Positions 60,159 through 64,000 of a stretch of 64,000 nucleotides of DNA are shown here, one piece after another (positions within the stretch are counted from its first letter, which is position 1; every line of letters starts with the position of its first letter). The notes beneath the pieces were generated by a model that was given only the letters and a program-made list of their open reading frames with translations, ran no database searches and had not been told where the DNA came from. Source of the stretch: Leucobacter chromiireducens (GTDB taxonomy: Bacteria; Actinomycetota; Actinomycetes; Actinomycetales; Microbacteriaceae); contig NZ_RPDI01000013.1 in NCBI RefSeq assembly GCF_003917135.1, forward strand, positions 21,916-85,915. Direction: 5' to 3'. The position numbers and the translations under genes are program-made.

Positions 60159-60164
60159 TAGACT
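60159..60164 (+). promoter_or_regulatory. -10 box for orn
   Basis: TAGACT lies 51 bases before the orn ATG; a GAGAGGA ribosome binding site follows nearer the start. The leader is therefore conventional. Confidence 0.45.
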
Positions 60165-60215
60165 GGGGCGGTTCCGACGCAGCCGCGACGCGACGCCCAT
60201 CGAGAGGACTCCGAC

Positions 60216-60908
60216 ATGTCGAATACCCCCGCCGAGCAGATCGTTTGGATCGACTGCGAAATGACGGGACTCGACGTGGATCAGGATGGGCTGTGCGAGA
60301 TCGCCGTCATCGTCACGGACTTCGCGTTGAACCCGCTGCACCCCGGCTTCGAGATCGTGATCAACCCGGGTGAGGACGCGCTCGCGAACATGAACGACTT
60401 CGTGCGCTCGATGCACGAGAACTCGGGGCTCCTCCCCCGCATCGCGGAGGGCGCGGCGCTCGCGGACGCCGAGGCGCAGGTGATCGAGTACCTCCGCGGC
60501 TACGTCACCGCCGGGCGCCGGCCGCTCGTCGCGGGCAACACGATCGGGATGGATCGCCGCTTCATCGCGAAGTACATGCCGGCCCTCGAGGAGCGCCTGC
60601 ACTACCGCAGCATCGACGTCTCGACGATCAAGGAGCTGAGCCGCCGCTGGTATCCCGCCGCCTACTTCGGGGCTCCCGAGAAGAACGGCGGTCACCGCGC
60701 GCTCGCGGATATCGCGGAGTCGATCCAGGAGCTCGCCTACTTCCGCGACGCCGTGCTCGTCGCGCAGCCCGGCCCGGACAAGGCCGCGTCGCAGCAGCTC
60801 TCCCAGGCGACGGTCGCGCACTTCGCCCCGCTCATCGCTGGGCCGGCGGAGACGGACGAGGCACAGACAGACGAAGCACAGCCGGACGAGGCTCCGGCCG
60901 CCGAGTAG
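60216..60908 (+). CDS. orn: Oligoribonuclease
   Basis: Orn degrades 2-5-nucleotide RNAs, including pGpG from c-di-GMP breakdown. The 230-residue protein has the DEDDh exonuclease residues in WIDCEMTGLD, the Asp in VAGNTIGMDRRFIAKYMP, and HRALADIAESIQEL. A Glu/Asp-rich tail (TDEAQTDEAQPDEAP) adds about 25 residues after the normal end. It lies just upstream of a GGDEF-EAL protein; the neighbour may make or cleave c-di-GMP whose final product Orn would remove, though co-location may be chance. GAGAGGA precedes ATG 60216. Confidence 0.95.
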   Translation: MSNTPAEQIVWIDCEMTGLDVDQDGLCEIAVIVTDFALNPLHPGFEIVINPGEDALANMNDFVRSMHENSGLLPRIAEGAALADAEAQVIEYLRGYVTAGRRPLVAGNTIGMDRRFIAKYMPALEERLHYRSIDVSTIKELSRRWYPAAYFGAPEKNGGHRALADIAESIQELAYFRDAVLVAQPGPDKAASQQLSQATVAHFAPLIAGPAETDEAQTDEAQPDEAPAAE

Positions 60909-61053
60909 GCCCGTCTTCCCTGCACCGCCGCGGCGAAGCAAATCCCCCAAACATGGGATGCGCGCGCGTGTCGGAAACGGTAGACGTGACATAATTGGTG
61001 CCGTTCGACAGCTGCGGTCACGCCGGAGAACACGAGCGGGATCGGGGGGATCC

Positions 61054-61080
61054 CTGCAGTGCGGCGCCGCCGCACTGCAG
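61054..61080 (+). promoter_or_regulatory. Perfect hairpin in the leader of the GGDEF-EAL gene
   Basis: A 12-bp perfect stem (CTGCAGTGCGGC 61054-61065 with GCCGCACTGCAG 61069-61080) and GCC loop ends 29 bases before ATG 61110. An AT-rich CATAAT near 60990 could be the promoter, in which case the hairpin is transcribed. It may alternatively terminate orn readthrough. Confidence 0.5.
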
Positions 61081-61109
61081 CATCACGGAGCACGGCAGTA
61101 GGAGAACGC

Positions 61110-63425
61110 ATGGGGGCGCTGAAGCGGGAAACCCTGTTCATGGGCGCCTTCGCGGCCTTCGCCCTCGCCGCAGCCGTGTGCGGAGTGGTGCAGCTGCCCG
61201 GGGCTTCGCCACTGTCGTGGACCCTCGTCTTCACGGTCATCGTTGGCGTGATCATCTGCAGCCCGCTGCAGTTCACGATCGGACGCAGCGCAGGATTCCC
61301 CGTCGTCGGCGTCTCGATCGTGATGCTCACGATCCCGCCGTTCGAGCAGCGCCCGTGGCTCAGCGTCTGCGTCTGGGTGATCGGGCTGGGGATCTCCCAG
61401 CTCCTCATCCGCAGACTCGCCCTGCACGCGCTCTACCTCACCGGTCTGAGTGGGGCGGCGGCCGCCGCGTTCATGCTGGTGCGCGTCTGGCTCGACACGC
61501 TCGGCGTCTGGGAGGGGCTCGCGTTCCTCGTCGGCACGGCGCTCTACTACGGCATTTTCGTTCTCGGCGAGACCGTGCGGCGCAGTCTGCAGCAGGCCGA
61601 CGCGAACGTGCTCGCGCGCAGCGCGCCCGTCAGCGGCCCGCGCCTGCTGCTCGTGATCGTCTCCGTCACGGCGGTGTCGATCCTCATGCGCGTCGTCGAC
61701 CAGATCGTCATCCCGTTCCTGGAGCAGAACGACGAGCTCACGCGCTCCCCGTTCGTCGTGCTCTCGACGGCGCTCATCGGCTACGTGCTCGCCCAGCGAC
61801 TCCACGCGATCGAGAGCAAGCGCAGACTCGACGCCGTGGTCGCGTCGGCGGTCGAGCTGCCGCAGGAGAGCGGCGCGAAGCTCACCCTGGCGCTGCAGAA
61901 CCGCGCGTGCGACCTCGTGCGCGCGAGCCACGCGCAGGTGCGCGACACCGCGCCCGAGCGCGGAGAGATCGGCGCCCGCATCACGCTCGAGCCGGGCTGC
62001 GAGCAGTACCTGATCGCCACCAGGAAGGTGGGGAGCACGTCCTTCAGCAGGGAGGACGAGCGCGCGCTCGCCTCACTCGCGCACCTCGCCAACGAGGCGG
62101 CGCGGATCCAGAACGAGGTCACCTCGCTCGAGCAGCGCGCGAACACCGACCCGCTGACCGGGCTCCCGAACTACGGCGCGTTCCAGAAGGCGCTCGTGCA
62201 CGCCAACGAGTTCCGCCTCTACCACGAGGGCATCGCACTGCTCTTCATCGACCTCGACAACTTCAAGCGCCTGAACGACACGCACGGGCACCGCGCGGGT
62301 GACGAGCTGCTGCGCGAGGTCGCGAAGCGCTTGGAGCGCGCGGCCGGCGGCGGCGACTTCGTTTCGCGGGTCGGCGGCGACGAGTTCGTCGTGATCCTCA
62401 CCGGGCTCGTCTCGATTGAGCAGGCCAAGGAGTCCGCAGACCGCATCATCGCCGGCGCGACCGAGCGGCTCGCGATCGAGGGCACCGACATTCGTCCCGC
62501 CGTCAGCGCCGGCCTGGCGTTCTCGCACCACCGCGAGCTCGACGCGCAGACGCTCGTCGAGGACGCCGACCGCACAATGCTGCAGGCGAAGCGCTCACGC
62601 CACGAGACCGGTGGCGGCAGCAGCGTCAGCGTGTCCTCGCGCCGCTCCACCCGCACCAACGACATCGTCGCCCGTGCGATCCAGAGCCAGCGGCTCAGCC
62701 TCGCGTTCCAGCCGATCGTGCGGCTCGAGACCTCGCGGATCTGGGGCTTCGAGGCGCTCGTGCGGTACGTGGACCCCGAGCTCGGGCCCATCTCGCCGCC
62801 CTCGCTCGTCGCGCGGGCGAAGAGCCTCGGCCTCATGAACGAGCTCACCATGCAGGTGATCACGCAGTCGCTCAAGACCGCGACCGAGTTCCGCCGACTG
62901 AACGCCGAGCTCGAGACGATCACCGTGAACCTCGAGCTCACGCAGATCAGCGAGGATCAGCTCGGCCCATTCATCCGAGAGGCCGCCGCGGCGTACCCCG
63001 AGGTGAAGCTGTGCATCGAGCTCAATGAGCGCTCGCTCCGCGATGTGACCGACGATCTCCGGCGGGACGCCGAACAGCTCCAGCGCGACGGGATCATCAT
63101 CGCGCTCGACGACTACGGCTCGGACGACTCCGCGGTGGGCGCGCTCGTCCATTTCCCGATGAACATCCTGAAGATCGACAAGAGCCTCATCAGCAACCTC
63201 GGCGACGTGCGTCAGCGCGAGGTCGTGAAGGCGCTGCAGAGCTTCGGCGATAGCCTGGGGCGCACCACCGTCGTCGAGGGCGTCGAGGACGCCGAGATGG
63301 CCGCCGTACTCGCCGAGCTCGGCGTCAGTAACGCGCAGGGGTACTACTACGGGCGCCCCATCTCCGCGGCGCTGACGACCGCCAGGATCCGGCGCTTCGG
63401 CACGCAGGCCGTCGTCAGCAGCTAA
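61110..63425 (+). CDS. Membrane-bound GGDEF-EAL c-di-GMP turnover protein
   Basis: A 771-residue protein. Residues about 1-215 hold six or more hydrophobic helices as an uncharacterised sensor; a GAF-like stretch follows (about 250-345). The GGDEF domain is intact (RVGGDEFVVIL, motif near 421), preceded by DPLTGLPNYGAF and FIDLDNFKRLND. The EAL domain has EAL in GFEALVRYV (near 549), VNLELTQ, IELNERS, IALDDYGSDDS, LKIDKS, EGVED and QGYYYGRP, so metal and catalytic residues are all present. It could both make and cleave c-di-GMP. TAGGAG lies seven bases before ATG 61110. Confidence 0.93.
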   Translation: MGALKRETLFMGAFAAFALAAAVCGVVQLPGASPLSWTLVFTVIVGVIICSPLQFTIGRSAGFPVVGVSIVMLTIPPFEQRPWLSVCVWVIGLGISQLLIRRLALHALYLTGLSGAAAAAFMLVRVWLDTLGVWEGLAFLVGTALYYGIFVLGETVRRSLQQADANVLARSAPVSGPRLLLVIVSVTAVSILMRVVDQIVIPFLEQNDELTRSPFVVLSTALIGYVLAQRLHAIESKRRLDAVVASAVELPQESGAKLTLALQNRACDLVRASHAQVRDTAPERGEIGARITLEPGCEQYLIATRKVGSTSFSREDERALASLAHLANEAARIQNEVTSLEQRANTDPLTGLPNYGAFQKALVHANEFRLYHEGIALLFIDLDNFKRLNDTHGHRAGDELLREVAKRLERAAGGGDFVSRVGGDEFVVILTGLVSIEQAKESADRIIAGATERLAIEGTDIRPAVSAGLAFSHHRELDAQTLVEDADRTMLQAKRSRHETGGGSSVSVSSRRSTRTNDIVARAIQSQRLSLAFQPIVRLETSRIWGFEALVRYVDPELGPISPPSLVARAKSLGLMNELTMQVITQSLKTATEFRRLNAELETITVNLELTQISEDQLGPFIREAAAAYPEVKLCIELNERSLRDVTDDLRRDAEQLQRDGIIIALDDYGSDDSAVGALVHFPMNILKIDKSLISNLGDVRQREVVKALQSFGDSLGRTTVVEGVEDAEMAAVLAELGVSNAQGYYYGRPISAALTTARIRRFGTQAVVSS

Positions 63426-63474
63426 ACGGGCTGGACTGCCGAGGACAGCGCTGCCGAATGCACCGCCGCCCGGG

Positions 63475-64000
63475 CTACTCGCCCGTCGGAGTGACGTCGA
63501 CGCCGCCGTTCAGGCGGGCGATCGCCTCGTCCGAGTTGAAGTCGGGATCCGGCTCGATGAACGCGTCAACCACGCCCATGAACGCGAGCGCGGCGACCGA
63601 CCACGAGTCAAAGCCGGCCGAGCTGGGGTCCGTCATCCCCTCAACGCCGAGGGTCTCGAAGTGCGCTTCGACGAGCGCCGGGACGGTCGCACGGACGATG
63701 CCGAGCCCCTCGATGACGGAGGCCGCAGCGACGACGAACGGCTGGTAGTCGCCCCGGAACAGCGGGCGGAGGCGGTACCCGACGGTGGGCAGCACGTTGC
63801 GGTAGAAGCTCTCCATCGTCTCGACGAAGGCCAGCTCGCTCGCGCGCAGGGCGTCGAGCACACGGGTGCGCTCCTCGCCCTCCGGCCAGGACATGATGGT
63901 GGTCGACAGCGCCGCGTAGGTGCGCCACTTGCTCGAGGCGGTCACGACATCGAAGTTGTACTCGGCCGCGGTCCGGATGACGTCGACGAGCACCGCGCGC
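63475..64000 (-). CDS. Partial helical protein, possibly a TetR C-terminal domain; N-terminus outside the window
   Basis: The last 175 codons of a leftward gene are visible; the reading frame stays open to the window edge, so the start and any DNA-binding domain are missing. The sequence is all-helical (TAAEYNFDVVTASSKWRTYAALSTTIMSWPEGEERTRVLDALRASELAFVETMESFYR) and resembles the ligand-binding half of TetR/AcrR regulators. That call is tentative. The convergent gap to the GGDEF-EAL gene is 49 bp. Confidence 0.5.
   Translation of the reverse strand, partial: RAVLVDVIRTAAEYNFDVVTASSKWRTYAALSTTIMSWPEGEERTRVLDALRASELAFVETMESFYRNVLPTVGYRLRPLFRGDYQPFVVAAASVIEGLGIVRATVPALVEAHFETLGVEGMTDPSSAGFDSWSVAALAFMGVVDAFIEPDPDFNSDEAIARLNGGVDVTPTGE

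Overview
The window is very GC-rich (around 70 percent by eye), densely coded chromosomal DNA with GTG/ATG starts and short intergenic gaps. The gene content points to an actinobacterium of the Microbacteriaceae type, perhaps Leucobacter-like: a DUF222/13E12-type HNH protein, a CPWC protein resembling mycothiol-dependent nitroreductases, trHbO globin, DUF3515, SIMPL, and many TANNNT boxes exactly 6-7 bases before a start codon, the signature of leaderless mRNAs. I see no phage, plasmid, insertion sequence or CRISPR array. The genus is an inference.

Layout. 1-2.5 kb: end of a PucR-type regulator and an HNH protein. 2.5-13.9 kb: core metabolism and envelope, with a SIMPL protein, thiL, a DUF3515 lipoprotein, and a leftward run leuC-leuD-murA-plsC-gpsA-ddl. 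That run begins with what looks like a classical leucine attenuator (14-residue Leu-rich leader peptide, hairpin, leaderless promoter). A TerC-family gene preceded by a yybP-ykoY-like manganese riboswitch faces a YqhA-family gene. 13.9-21.6 kb: small accessory modules, each a regulator with its target: MerR plus MFS exporter behind a 19-bp-spacer promoter, tRNA-Leu, TetR plus amidase around a CGTAC-rich operator, EamA transporter plus nuclease/phosphatase, and a MerR-peroxiredoxin fusion plus monooxygenase behind a second 19-bp-spacer promoter. 21.6-26.4 kb: mgtE with a long structured leader, then a 1010-residue kinase / degenerate M23 / class III aminotransferase protein. 26.5-30.7 kb: housekeeping set rdgB, rph, murI, rnhB, lepB, rplS.

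30.8-45.8 kb: DHFR-like and AraC/DinB proteins, a RecQ helicase with a phosphoribosyltransferase-like tail, Nei-type glycosylase, rpiB, a CPWC oxidoreductase, pepN, MscS channel, globin, HhH-GPD glycosylase, tRNA-Arg, DUF1254 and DUF1295 proteins, and an acyl-CoA synthetase. 45.9-54.9 kb is the most coherent accessory locus. A translationally coupled leftward operon encodes a branched-chain-amino-acid-type ABC importer (lipoprotein, fused LivH-LivM permease, two ATPases) followed by two carboxymuconolactone-decarboxylase/AhpD-like proteins. Divergent from it is a coupled pair: a FAD/NAD(P)-binding protein and a sarcosine/N-methyltryptophan-type oxidase. A reasonable hypothesis is uptake of an N-methylated or similar amine, oxidation with release of H2O2, and peroxide handling by the AhpD-like protein.

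54.9-64 kb: siderophore-interacting flavoreductase, TetR with its own operator and a DHA2 exporter, a second MFS exporter, def, orn, a membrane-bound GGDEF-EAL protein with a perfect 12-bp hairpin in its leader, and a partial protein at the right edge that may be a TetR C-terminal domain.
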